A stretch of DNA of 64,000 nt from the NCBI GenBank assembly GCA_963693085.1, contig OY856410.1, forward strand, positions 1,397,933,363-1,397,997,362, written 5' to 3'. Position 1 is the stretch's first letter, and every line of letters starts with the position of its first letter. Positions 45,801-57,659 of this stretch are shown in pieces. The notes beneath the pieces are model-generated. The model was given only the letters and a program-made list of their open reading frames with translations. It searched no databases and had not been told where the DNA came from. A program made the position numbers and the translations under genes. The DNA is from Alisma plantago-aquatica (lineage: Eukaryota; Streptophyta; Magnoliopsida; Alismatales; Alismataceae).

Positions 45801-46816
45801 AGAGGAGGGTGTTACTCAAGCAACTAGAACACAAGCTCACCTCTCAACTTAAACGAGAGAGGGGTATTGCCCATATTACTAGCACTCAAGCTCACTCCTC
45901 TAGACCAAGGAGAGAAAGGAGTGTTTCCCACCAAGAACCCTAGGACATGGTTCGGCCAACAAGAAGCAACTAAGCAAGGAACTAAAACTAGCAACGTGCA
46001 TATCCAACATGATCATAAGAAACATACAAGAACATAGAAGATGGTAATGTAGTTAGGGTGAGGAGTTATGTAACCCGCCTTAAGCAAGCTCCAAGCTCCT
46101 AGCTCCAAGCTCCAAGGAAGAAGAGCAAGGCACTCTAGGGTTCGGCCACCACTAGAGGGAGAAGGAGACTCCAAGGAAGGATTGGCCACCAAGCTTGCAA
46201 GAGAAGAGGGTGTCGTACACCAAGGGAGAGGGAGACTAAGGAACTAAAAGGGATCCTTAGCAAGGGAAAGGAAACACATATATATAAGGGGTTGGAGGAG
46301 AAACCAAGGTAAAACAAAGCAAGGTGTCTCCCACCTAGGGACACTTGTCCAAGAGCATTGCTACCACTCTAGAATGCCCTAAACACATGTCCAAGGCCAT
46401 TGCCACATGCAAGCATCAAGCACCAAGTGTCCACTAGTGGTGACACAAACGAGGTCAAAGAAGGTCAAAGGGGTCCATGGGCGACACACCCTGGGCAACA
46501 CAAGCATGCTCTTGCCCGACACAAGGTCCAAAGGGGACAAAGGCAACACACCACAAGGCCCAACAAGCTCAACCAAGCAACGAGCCCAACCCTTCCTATC
46601 AACACTAGAGGAAGCAAAGAGAGGGAGGAACACTTCACAAGGTGGCAAACTTGCCCACAAACCCTTGACTTGGGGTTAATTGCAAGTAGCACTTCCAACT
46701 ATCAACAAAGCACCAACAAACCCTAATCACCACTAAAGGTGATTAGCAAGCAACTAAGCATCAGGGTTAAGCAAAGCAAACATGATAAGCCCTAAACAGA
46801 GGTCAGGGTCCTTACA
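42816..46816 (-). repeat. 3' LTR of the Tekay-type element
   Basis: 4,001 bp, TGTGGCAACAC...GGTCCTTACA. In the first 230 bases or so it differs from the other LTR at about 15 positions, mostly transitions, so the insertion is not recent. It contains (TA)n at 44556-44573 and many TGTCGTGCAAC and GCCCGACAC motifs (45000-46560). Open frames inside are not genes. Confidence 0.92.
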
Positions 46817-46826
46817 AGCTAACCCC

Positions 46827-49800
46827 CTATGAAGGGATTTCGTCCCTGAAATCTGAAGAGAAAAGCGAGGGATACTTCCTCCTCATCTCTTCCTCAAGCT
46901 CCCATGTGGCTTCCTCAACGCCACGATGATGCCAAAGAACCTTCACAAGAACCAGGTCCTTCCTCTTCAGCCTCTTAACCCTTCTGTCAAGGATCGCCAC
47001 AGGACCTTCCTCGTAGGTCACATCTTCATCAAGCTCAACCTCGACCGGCTGCATCACTGTTCCCGAATCCGGATGGCTTTTCTTCAGCATACTGACATGG
47101 AACACTAGATGTAACTTGTGCAACTCTAGCAGCAGCTCTAACTCGTAAGCTACCTTGCCCATACGTGCTATGACCGGGTATGGCCCCATATATCTGGGTG
47201 CTATCTTACCCTTCTGGCCAAACCTTAGAACACCTTTCCATGGCTAGACTTTAAGATACAGTTTGTATCATACCTGGAACTCCAAAGGTCGGCGGCGATT
47301 GTCTGCGTAAGACTTCTGCCTGTCCTGTGCTGCTTTCAACTGTTGTTGTATCACTTTGATCTTTTTTGTCGTCTGTTGTACTAACTCAGGACCCAAGAGC
47401 TGATATTCACCAGACTTGTACCAACACAAAGGAGATCTGCACTTCCTGCCATATAAGGCCTCATAAGGAGCCATGTCAATGCTCCACTGATAACTATTGT
47501 TGTAATCAAACTCTATCAAACTGAGATGTTCATCCCAACTTTCTAGGAATTGCAAAACACAAGCTCGAAGGAGATCCTCCAAAGTCTGAATAGTCCTCTC
47601 AGACTGTCCATCTGTCTGTGGATGGAAAGCGGTACTGAACCTCAACTGCGTTCCTAACGCTTTGTGCAACTATTCCCAGAAACGACTCGTGAGCTGAGGA
47701 CCTCTATCAGAAACTATCGTCACTGGCACACCATGCAAACATACTATCTCATCCACATATACTCGAGCGAGCTTCTCGGCTGTATACGTTGTCTTCATAG
47801 GTATGAAATGGGCAGACTTCGTCAATTTGTCCATTATTACCCAAATGGAATCATGATTCCTAGTTATCCTGGGTAGACCAACTACGAAATCCATGGTTAT
47901 ATGATCCCATTTCCACTGCGGTATCGGCAGGGGTTGTAACGTACCTGCCGACTTTTGATGCTCAGCCTTGACTTGCTGACAAACCGCACACCTAGCCATG
48001 AACTCAGCTACATCCCTCTTCAACCTGGGCCACCAATACAAGTCCTTCAGACTATGATACATCTTGGTGACTCCTGGATGCATAGCATACATCAACGTGT
48101 GTGCTTCCTCGAGCACTAACTTCCTCATACCATCAGCATCAGGGACCACCATCCTATCACGATAGCAAACTAGTCCATCCTCAGACTCATGGAACCCATT
48201 ACGCTTTTTGTTGCCGAACTCTGATATGATCAACTGTACTGTATCATCTGTTTGCTGTGCATCTTTGATATGCTGTCTCATCGTAGTCTTAACTTGCATT
48301 TGTGCTAAGAGTCCAGCTAATAAGGAAACTTCCATCTGCACATTCATCTGCCGCAAGGAAACAAACATATCCCGTCTATGGCATACCAGGGAACTCAATT
48401 GTGCCTTCTTTGAAGGAAAAGAAGAAGACTTTTGACTAAGCGCATCAGCTAACACATTCGCCTTACAAGAATGATACTCGATGGTGCAGTCATAATTATT
48501 GATTAACTCTATCCATCGACACTGTCACATGTTTAACTCATGCTGTGAAAAGATATACTTCAGATTCTTATGATCTGTAAAGATCTGACACACTTCCCCA
48601 TAAAGATAGTGTCTCCAAATCTTTAACGCATGAACCACTACTGCCAACTCCAAATCATGAGTCGGATAGTTCTCCTCGTGTTTCTTAAGCTGTCGTAAAG
48701 CAAAAGAAACCACATGATCTTCCTGCATCAGCACACAACCTAATCCTTTCTTGGAAGCATCGCAGAAAACAACGTAGCCCTTTCCAGGCTCTGGCAACAC
48801 TAGCACTGGAGCACTAGTCAGCTTTTCCTTCAAACTTTGGAAAGCTTTCTGACAACGATCATCCCAGACAAAAGGTACATCCTTCCTAGTCAACTTTGTC
48901 ATTGGCAACGCAATTGCACTGAAGTCCTTGATAAACCTTCGATAGTATCCTACCAAACCCAAGAAACTACGAACTTCTCTCAGCATCTTCGACTGTTCCC
49001 ACTCTGCAATAGACTCCACCTTCTTCGGGTCCACTTTGACTCCTTCTACAGATATCACATGACCCAAGAAAGTCACTTCTTCTAACCAGAACTCACACTT
49101 ACTAAACTTGGCGTACAACTGGTGTTGGTAAAGAAGAGTCAACGCTAGTCGAAGATGTCGCTCATGCTCTTGCTTGTCCTGACTATAGATCAATATGTCG
49201 TCTATAAAAACTACAACAAACTGATCTAAGAATGGACGGAACACTCTGTTCATCAAGTCCATGAAAGCAGCAGGTGCATTGGTTAGCCCAAACGGCATAA
49301 CCACAAACTCGAAGTGACCATACCTCATCCTAAAAGCTAACTTTGGTATGTCATCCTCCTTAATCCTCAACTGATGATATCCGGACCGTAGATCGATCTT
49401 TGAAAACACTACAACACCACACAACTGATCGAACAGATCAACTATCCTCAGTAACGGGTACTTGTTCTTGATCGTGACCTTGTTCAACTGTCGGTAATCT
49501 ATACATAACCGCATCGATCCATCCTTCTTCTTAACGAACAACACTAGAGCACCCCAAGGCGATGTACTCGGTCGGATGAAACCTTTCTCCAACAACTCTT
49601 GTAACTGCTTCTTAAGCTCTGCCATCTCTACTGGAGCCATCCTATACAGTGTTTGTGCAACTGGATGCGTTCCTGGAACCAGATTGATCTCGAAATCAAT
49701 CTCTCGGGGTGGAGGAACACCAGGGAACTCATCAGGAAACACATCCGCAAACTCTCAGATGCCCGACACCTCCTCTAGGCTAGGACCTTTTGCCTTGGTA

Positions 49801-51524
49801 TCTACAACGGTACTCACAACGTGAGCTAAGAATGCCTCACATCCTTGTCGTATCCACTTCTATGCCACCATAGTTGATACCAGACACGGAAGAATCTTCC
49901 TATCTCCTTGGAAGATCCACTTCTCTCCATCATCGTCAAACACTGCCTGCTTGGAACCACAGTCCAAAACAACCTTATACTTCTCTAAGGTATCCATCCC
50001 AAAGATAACATCGAAACCATGCATATCAAGTGGTATACGATCCACTTGTATGAGATGTCCCAAAAAAGATAAGATACAAGATGGACACTCTTCTCGAAGC
50101 ATCGAGGAACCATCAAGAGGGGTTTCTAACAACAAGCTATCTTTCTTACAGCTAACATGTAAACGACAGTTTTCAAGCATACTATAGGCGATAAAAGAGT
50201 GTGTAGCACCCGGGTCAACTAAAACAGATATAAAGCAAGAAGAAGACATATCAGAATGAAATAACTCCATCTGACCTATCACCACTCGCGGGTTGACTAT
50301 CACCTCTGGCTGACTCATAGCATAGAATCGAGCCGTTGCTTGCTGTCTGCGACGTCTGCTTCCTTGAGTAGACGATCCTACTTGAGACGCTTGACCGCGT
50401 CCTCGCCCTCTGCTACTACTGGGCTGCTGTCTATCTGGCCCTTGTTGATTCTGCCTCGGCTGCTGTGTCACTTCAACATCTCTATTTGGGCAATTTGACC
50501 TCCAATGCCCGATCTCACCACACATATGGCATGACTGGTCTCACTATTGTGGCTTAGATGGCCCTATCACTGCCACAGAAGTTGTACTATGTGCCTTAGA
50601 CGGCGAGGAAACATATCCTCTTCCCTTACTCGGAGACCACTATGATGATACACTGGAACTTCTCATCACTGACGGTGCTGAAAACCTTGGCTTCTTGAAG
50701 CCACCAAACCTCTGTCCCTGGAACTGAGCAGGCCTCTTCTTAGATATGGATTCTCTTTTCTCCCTTACCAACCATTCGATCCTCCGGACAGATTCCACAA
50801 ATGTAGCAAACCACTCTCAGTTCTTCAACATAGAAGCAGGTGTTGTTAGCTCAGCACTCAAACCTTTCTCAAAATGTCTGATCCGTTCTTCATCTATCAC
50901 TGCCATGTGAGGATAAAACCTCAACAGATCCATGAACTTGGCTTCATACTCGGTGATGTTCATCGTTCCTTGGCGCAGACGCTCGAACTGACTGATCTTC
51001 TCATTCAGATACGTCTTCGGAAAGTATCTGCTGACGAACTCGCGTCAGAAAACCTCCCAACCAATCACCTCACCAGGTCGCTTCTCCTCCTCGATGGTCC
51101 ACCAGTGACCAGCACTACCCTTTAGAAGGTAGACAGCATGCTTTACTTTTTCTACTTCGGGGATGTCGAGGATCCGGAAAGCCTTCTCAAGACTTGTCAG
51201 CCACAGATCTGCATCCGCTGGATCAGCCGTTCCAGCATAATCCGAAGCTCCGACTCAGCGAAGCCGCTCAAAGGTCTTCCCAATACTCGATGTTTCACCA
51301 TGGGGAGCCTGTGCTCTTTGTAGAGGCACTGACAATCTTTCTACCATGAGATTCATCGTAGCCATCATCTGCCCCATAAGCTGTTGATAGACAGGATGTT
51401 CAAGAATGGCTGGGCCAGGTTGGGGGACCTCAGGCACCCGATCTTCATGTGCCTGCCCTATAGCTCCATCAACTGATGCAACATCGCTGTTCTCAGTAGC
51501 ATGTTCTTCATGGTTTCCAGACAT
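46827..51524 (-). pseudogene. Gag-Pol of the Tekay-type chromovirus, one frame with stops
   Basis: A single minus-strand frame of 1,566 codons from MSGNHEEHATENSDV to the natural stop at 46827. Gag capsid region about 51260-50800; zinc knuckle CHMCGEIGHWRSNC at about 50530; protease DPGATHSF (50216; normally DSG, so Ser is changed to Pro). Reverse transcriptase has the active site VFIDDIL (about 49202); RNase H has [10 protein letters not shown]. Integrase has an HHCC finger (HPGVTKMYH, CAVC) and a DD35E triad: Asp in TMDF, Asp in VSDRGPQ, Glu in QTDGQSER. The C-terminal chromodomain-like part is EEGPVAILDRRVKRLKRKD (about 47020). In-frame stops lie near 51255, 51046, 50816, 50639, 50547, 50544, 49860, 49755, 48525, 47670, 47268 and 47232; the length is still a multiple of three throughout. 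Confidence 0.93.
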
Positions 51525-51630
51525 CTTGGCTTTTCTTCCGCTGAGGGCAGAAGATGATTGTAAGAAAATTTGGGAAAACTCACAAGAACAGACACATCCT
51601 AGTCCTAAATCCCTGTAGACTCAGCGAACC

Positions 51631-51649
51631 TAGAGCTCTGATACCAAAC
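51631..51649 (-). other. Primer binding site of the Tekay-type element
   Basis: On the minus strand TTTGGTATCAGAGCTCTA follows the LTR directly, complementary to the initiator tRNA-Met 3' end. Confidence 0.88.
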
Positions 51650-51650
51650 T

Positions 51651-54600
51651 TGTGGCAACACATCCCACTATCACACAGACAGTGAGGTGTTACACGAAAA
51701 CGTGCGGAAATCACCATAACCACATATTACCAAAAGCACGGGTTAATTAAAACTGATTTAGGAAAGCGGAATAACTGAGAAACTATTACATTTAGGACCT
51801 CATCCTGCGGGGAAACATGTTATATAGACATTTACAAGTCTTGATACATGCCCACAGCTTAGAAGAACAACTGCCTAGCCATCACATGAGTTCATCACCT
51901 GTTTATACATACAGAACGACCCACATCCGACCAGCAGCAGGATATACAAAACATCAACAGTTATACAATGTCAAACAATGTCAAAACACCTCCAAGGACC
52001 TGAGAGTACAGGGATGACTCTAGGACTCTACTACAAACAACCAAAACTGCAGTGTATCCATCGCTTGCCTTATACTGCTCGTCTTGCTGCTCGACCGCAA
52101 CCCCGCGACCACCACCACGTCTAGCTCGAACACCTAAAAAGGGTGTAAACCAGCGGTGTGAGACACACAGTCCCAGCAAGAAACATAACTCCCCACCAAA
52201 ACTACAAAAACCTCAGAAAGATGAAAGCAAAAGTAGTAGATAACTGATGAAAGGTATGATAAGAGCAGTTTATAAAGTGAAGCTATTCATACCATCAAGC
52301 TTACCAGATGTATGGAAGGCATATCACCAAAGTATTTCTTTATGGAACATGATTAACAAGATAAGATTTATAAGATCTTACCGCATAACATGAGGAACGT
52401 ATAAGTAACTGCAAGCATAAAAAGATTAACTACGCAAGCCAGGCCTCAACCAATGTTCCGTGTTTTGCCTTAAGCAGTAAATACTATACGGCTGGATTAC
52501 GTATTATTATGCCCTGAGGAAGTGAGCCGTACCGCTCAAATCCAACCTTTGGTTGTGAAACCCAAGCCGGTGCCATACAAGGTCAATGGAAGAGCCGGAC
52601 TCCACGACCTCCCACCTCGTGGTCAGTGCACGAGTACAACATAAGTAGGACCGCAGTCTCATGCTTAAGTGGCATCAGCCACAGGGTCAGGCTACCCTCT
52701 GCCTATCCCGCCTCGGTACAGGTATCGACGCTAGTGAAACTGAGCCACGGGCCTGTTCACCGTGCTCTGAGCCATGAATGCATTCATGCTCCCATATCAC
52801 ATATCCTGAGCCATGGGCCAGTTCACCATGCTCTTCACATATTGAGCTACGGGCCTGAATCCGCACTCTAGAGTCTACAACTGAAGTTGCACTCATACCT
52901 CCTCATTTTCGGCTAGGAGAAACCACACATATTGAATAATATGTGCTTCCAGGTTAACCCACAGGAGAATCTGTTTCACTATCACCAGCTCCTGACGATG
53001 ATGGATCTCTGGCCAGGGCAACTACATGATATATTCCACTTGTGATTAATTAGTATCTTTTATGTGGATTGCAAGATTCATCCAAGCTGTATAACATATA
53101 ACAAGAATAACAACATGAAATTCAATATTATGCTTTTATTATAATCAACATCATCCTGATCCATCACAAGGATCCAACATTACATATTATCACTTGGCCT
53201 CTTTCCAATCATCTAGATCCATCTCAAGGATCATCACATTACCATGGGATCTCAATCCCTCATCACATAGTGCCATTGCCTCTCAAGGCATTCTCATCAA
53301 CTTAGGCACCAAGATCAGGTCCTCAAACCCATACACATCATGTATGTTATCTCATCATCAAGAGTAATTATCAAAGTAGTGTTACTCAAACATATATATA
53401 TACCTCATAGCCCTTTACTTGGCTATGCATCACATGTATGGTTAGTATGTACAATCATCATGGATTAATAGGAAGATCATATTATCAACATAGAGCAACA
53501 TTGATGATTATATATATGTTATCATTCATGCCTCAACCTGTGACCATTGGCATAGGTCATATCATCTTGCAAGGCTTCTTACATGCTTATCATTTCTTTA
53601 TCATTATACAGATGTTTCAAGATGATCATAAACACAGGTACTATCATGGCAAGATACATAGATGTAATCTACTATCATAATTACCATCAAGCATGTCAAG
53701 AGTTACTATCAAAACCAACTTGATTTATGAACAAGAGCTAGCGCATAGGTTTCCATAAGAGACAAGACCCTCACTGGAAGTGCCCACTACCCTCACAAGA
53801 AGTGTGACGGGTAGGGCACCCTCACTAGAGGTGGTATCGGGCAGGGTACTCTCCCTTATCGTCCATCACTCAAACGCATACCAGCACATATCAACCAAGC
53901 ATAACAGCAAAGGTGTACCATGTAACGCTGTGTTGTGCAGCAGGGTCTATCGTGCAATTGAGCCCAAGGGGTGTGTCGTGCAAGGTGTATCGTGCACCAT
54001 GTCGTGCAACGCTCCATCAGGCATCAAGGATAACGGGCAACCAAGTGTGCAACTAGCCAAAGAAGTGTGTCATGCAACAGTGTGTCGTGCCTCATGGCAT
54101 ATCGGTCAGCACATGTATCGGGCGCTAAGGTGTCGTGCAACATCCATCAAGTGTCGTGTTGTTGGCCGACACACACAGAGCTAAGGCCAAAGGGAGACGC
54201 CCACCACAGACTAGCTAGCAACGCTCAACCACAACAAGGCATAACAATACCAAACCATCACATAGGCTAAGTGTATCGGGCATGTTGCTCATCAAGGTGT
54301 GATGCCCGACACACACTCCAGGCAGGGACCAAGTGCAACACCCGACACAGCCACAACATGTGTCGTCCAAGGCTCAAGATCAAGATGAATATCGGGAAAC
54401 ACCTCCCCCAAGATCATAACGGTCAAGATGCAACTCCACAAGGTCGTCATCATCCTCAAGCACAAGGGCACCAAAACCCTAGTGGATCAAGAAGATGGCT
54501 CACCTCTCAACAACTAAGAGAGAGGGGTCTTGCACATCTCTTATCACCAATCAGGCAACACAAGGAACAACCCTAATAAGGTTTACAACCACCACAAAGC

Positions 54601-55630
54601 TCACCTTTCAAGTCCATGGTGAGAGGAGGGTGTTACTCAAGCAACTAGAACACAAGTTCACCTCTCAACTTAAACGAGAGAGGGGTATTGCCCATATTAC
54701 TAGCACTCAAGCTCACTCCTCTAGACCAAGGAGAGAAAGGAGTGTTGCCCACTAAGAACCCTAGGACATGGTTCGGCCAACAAGAAGCAACTAAGCAAGG
54801 AACTAAAACTAGCAACATGCATAGCCAACATGATCATAAGCAACATACAAGAACATAGAAGATGGTAATGTAGTTAGGGTGAGGAGTTATGTAACCCACC
54901 TTAAGCAAGCTCCAAGCTCCTAGTTCCAAGGAAGAAGAGCAAGGCACTCTAGGGTTCGGCCACCACTAGAGGGAGAAGGAGACTCCAAGGAAGGATCGGC
55001 CACCAAGCTTGCAAGAGAAGAGGGTGTCGTACACCAAGGGAGAGGGAGACTAAGGAACTAAAAGGGATCCTTAGCAAGGGAAAGGAAACACATATATAGA
55101 AGGGGTTGGAGGAGAAACCAAGGTAAAACAAAGCAAGGTGTTGCCCACCTAGGGACACTTGTCCAAGAGCATTGCTACCACTCTAGCATGCCCTAAACAC
55201 ATGTCCAAGGCCATTGCCACATGCAAGCATCAAGCACCAAGTGTCCACTAGTGGTGACACAAACGAGGTCAAAGAAGGTCAAAGGGGTCCATGGGCGACA
55301 CACCCTGGGTGACACAAGCATGCTCTTGCCCGACACAAGGTCCAAAGGGGGCAAAGGCAACACAACACAAGGCCCAACAAGCTCAACCAAGCAATGATCC
55401 CAACCCTTCCTATCAACACTAGAGGAAGCAAAGAGAGGGAGGAACACCTCACAAGGTGGCAAACTTGCCCACAAACCCTTGACTTGGGGTTAATTGCAAG
55501 TAGCACCTCCAACTCTCAACAAAGAACCAACAAACCCTAATCACCACTAAAGGTGATTAGCAAGCAACTAAGCATCAGGGTTAAGCAAAGCAAATAGGAT
55601 AAGCCCTAAATGGAGGTCAGGGTCCTTACA
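51651..55630 (-). repeat. 5' LTR of the Tekay-type element
   Basis: 3,980 bp, collinear with 42816-46816. It has a shorter (TA)n tract near 53394 and scattered transitions. Target duplication CACAT follows at 55631. Confidence 0.92.
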
Positions 55631-55635
55631 CACAT

Positions 55636-55972
55636 AGTATCAGATGTTTATGATCCACCCTAGCCCTTTGCTTCCCTTCATAGCCGCCACCCTTCCTCCC
55701 TTTACTATTCCCCTAATTGGCACTGCCCCTCCCCTCCTCTCCCTACCGCCGCCTCCCAACAACCCCCCACCCTCTCTCCTGCCCGCCATCAGCCCCCCTC
55801 CCTATCTATTGTTGATGCCCCCACCCTCCCCTTTTTGCCACCGCTGCTGCTCCCCCACCTCCCTTCCCTTCTTTCCTTTCCTTTCCATAGCCAGCCCTCC
55901 CTCTAATAGTTGTCAGCCCTTCCCATCCCTCCCTCCTTTCCTCCCGACCCCTACCCACTCCACCTGCTACAG
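55636..55972 (+). repeat. Copia leader, copy 1 (C-rich)
   Basis: Pyrimidine-rich untranslated leader following AGTATCAGATG. It is built of CCCTCCC, CTTCCCTCC and CCGCC words. Open frames in it reflect composition. It recurs at 56374-56700 and from 57080. Confidence 0.75.
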
Positions 55973-56373
55973 AATTAGATTTTAGGTGAGTTTAAAGTAG
56001 AACTATTCATTATGTAAGAATTCAGGAAAACATTTGACTTGAATTGCATTTCAAATATGAAACTATCTTAGTGAACTAACATAGATGCACTTAAAAACCC
56101 TATGTCACATGCATGGATCTTAGTGTTGTGATATTAAAAGGAAACAAACTTGATTTGCCCAGCTATACATGAAAAATTATTTCACTTTCTATATATATAT
56201 ATATATATATAATTTATGCTATTAATGCTTTAGACCTATCCCTATATTTTAATTTTACTTTTATCCCAAATGGTCATGTCTACTGTTCCTATTTTCAGCT
56301 ACTCTCTTATCCTATAAAAAAGGAGTTCCATTATTTTTTTAAGACTCATCAAATAAATATTACTTTGTTCACA
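55973..56373 (+). repeat. Copia LTR, copy 2 (5' truncated)
   Basis: Begins at AATTAGATTTTAGGTGAG joined to leader sequence ...CTACAG and ends ...TTCACA. It carries a (TA)n tract at about 56186-56210. The same left junction as copy 3 shows that both came from one duplication event. Confidence 0.85.
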
Positions 56374-56700
56374 TAGTATTAGATGTTTATGATCCACCCT
56401 AGCCCTTTGCTTCCCTTCATAGCTGCCACCCTTCCTCCCTTTACTATTCCCCTGACCGCCACTACCCCTCCCCTCCTCTCCCTACAGCCTCCGCCCAACA
56501 ACCCCCTCTCTCCTGCCCACCATCAGCCCCTCTCCCTATCTATTGTTGATGCCCCCACCCTCCCCTTTTTGCCACCGCTGTTGCCCCCAACCTCCCTTCC
56601 CTTCTCTCCTTTCCATATCCAACCCTCCCTCTAACAGTTGTCAGCCCCTCCCATCCATCCCTCCTTTCCTCCCGACCCCTACCCACTCCACCTACCGCAG
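56374..56700 (+). repeat. Copia leader, copy 2
   Basis: Starts TAGTATTAGATG (decayed primer site), then the C-rich leader to ...CTACCGCAG, where the third LTR copy begins. Confidence 0.8.
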
Positions 56701-57079
56701 AATTAGCTTTTAGGTGAGTTTAAAGTAGAACTATTCATTATGTAAGAATTCAGGAAAACATTTTACTTGAATTGCATTTCAAATATGAAACTATCTTAGT
56801 GAACTAACATAGATGCACTTAAAAACCCTATGTCACATGCATGGATCTTAGTGTTGTGATATTAAAAGGAGACAAGCTTGATTTGAAAATTTATTTCACT
56901 TGCTATTGATATATATAAAATTTATGTTATTAATGCTTTCGACTTATCCTTGTCTTTTACTTTTCCTTTTATCCTAGATGGCCATATCTATTGTTCCTAT
57001 TTTCAGCTACTCTCTTATCCTATATAAAAGAGTTCCAATATTTTTTAAGACTCATCAAATAAACATTGGATTTTTCACA
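56701..57079 (+). repeat. Copia LTR, copy 3 (5' truncated, adjacent to gag)
   Basis: Begins AATTAGCTTTTAGGTGAG and ends ...ATTTTTCACA, directly before TGGTATCAGATG at 57080, the best-preserved primer site of the three. Confidence 0.85.
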
Positions 57080-57655
57080 TGGTATCAGATGCTTATGATC
57101 CACCTAGCCCTCTACTTCCCTCCATAGCCGCCACTCTTCCTCCCTTTACTTTTACCCTGACTGTCACCACTCCCCACCCCTCCTCTCCCTACTGCTTCCG
57201 CCCAACAACCCCCCTACCCTTCCCTTCTCTCCTTGCCATAGCCGACCCTCCCTCCAACAACTTCCAGCCCCTCCCTTCTAGCCCTCCTTTCCTCCCGACC
57301 CCTACCCACTCCACCTGCCGCAGCACCTTCCTCCACCCTCTTCTTCCCATTTCCATGCCATCTACCAATCCCCCATCTCCTAGTCACCGTTGCTTCCCCG
57401 CCTATCCTCCCTCTAACTTCCTCCATCTCTCTCCACCATTATCCATCTTTTCTGCACCCTTCCACAAATAGCTTGTTGACGTGTCATGCAATGTTCTTCA
57501 TCTTTTGCACATGTCACATGGTGAATTAGAATCTCACCCTCTTTCATATCTCTCTTACCTCTATGTGGGTTCGTATGATCCAATGATCTGAATAATTTAC
57601 TACAAATGTTGCTTAGTGTGTCGTGTCACACTACTTTGTCTTCTGCTTGCTATGT
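57080..57655 (+). other. Copia primer site and leader, copy 3
   Basis: TGGTATCAGATG at 57080, then the C-rich leader, which extends past the point (CTGCCGCAG, about 57324) where the other two copies are cut. No coding. Confidence 0.7.
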
Positions 57656-57659
57656 GTTA

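Larger units (their letters stand above)
42816..55630 (-). mobile_element. Tekay/Del-type Ty3/gypsy chromovirus, nearly full length
   Basis: 12.8 kb with a perfect duplication CACAT (42811-42815, 55631-55635). LTRs of about 4.0 kb lie at 42816-46816 and 51651-55630. In minus orientation: tRNA-Met primer site TTTGGTATCAGAGCTCTA (51649-51632), gag-pol (51524-46827) with zinc knuckle, protease, reverse transcriptase, RNase H, integrase and a C-terminal chromodomain-like region, and a purine-rich tract near 46825. A chromodomain after integrase marks the chromovirus group; long LTRs point to Tekay/Del. The coding frame holds stop codons, so it is inactive. It inserted at the last base of the copia LTR. 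Confidence 0.93.

Noticed and set aside
54271..54576. Open frames repeated in both chromovirus LTRs (also 45444-45755, 46379-46660 and 55193-55474)
   Set aside because: They lie inside non-coding LTRs, occur in several phases and strands, and match no family.
55650..57470. Proline-rich protein genes in the copia leader copies
   Set aside because: The C-rich leader is repeated three times with differing frames and ends; it is untranslated leader sequence.
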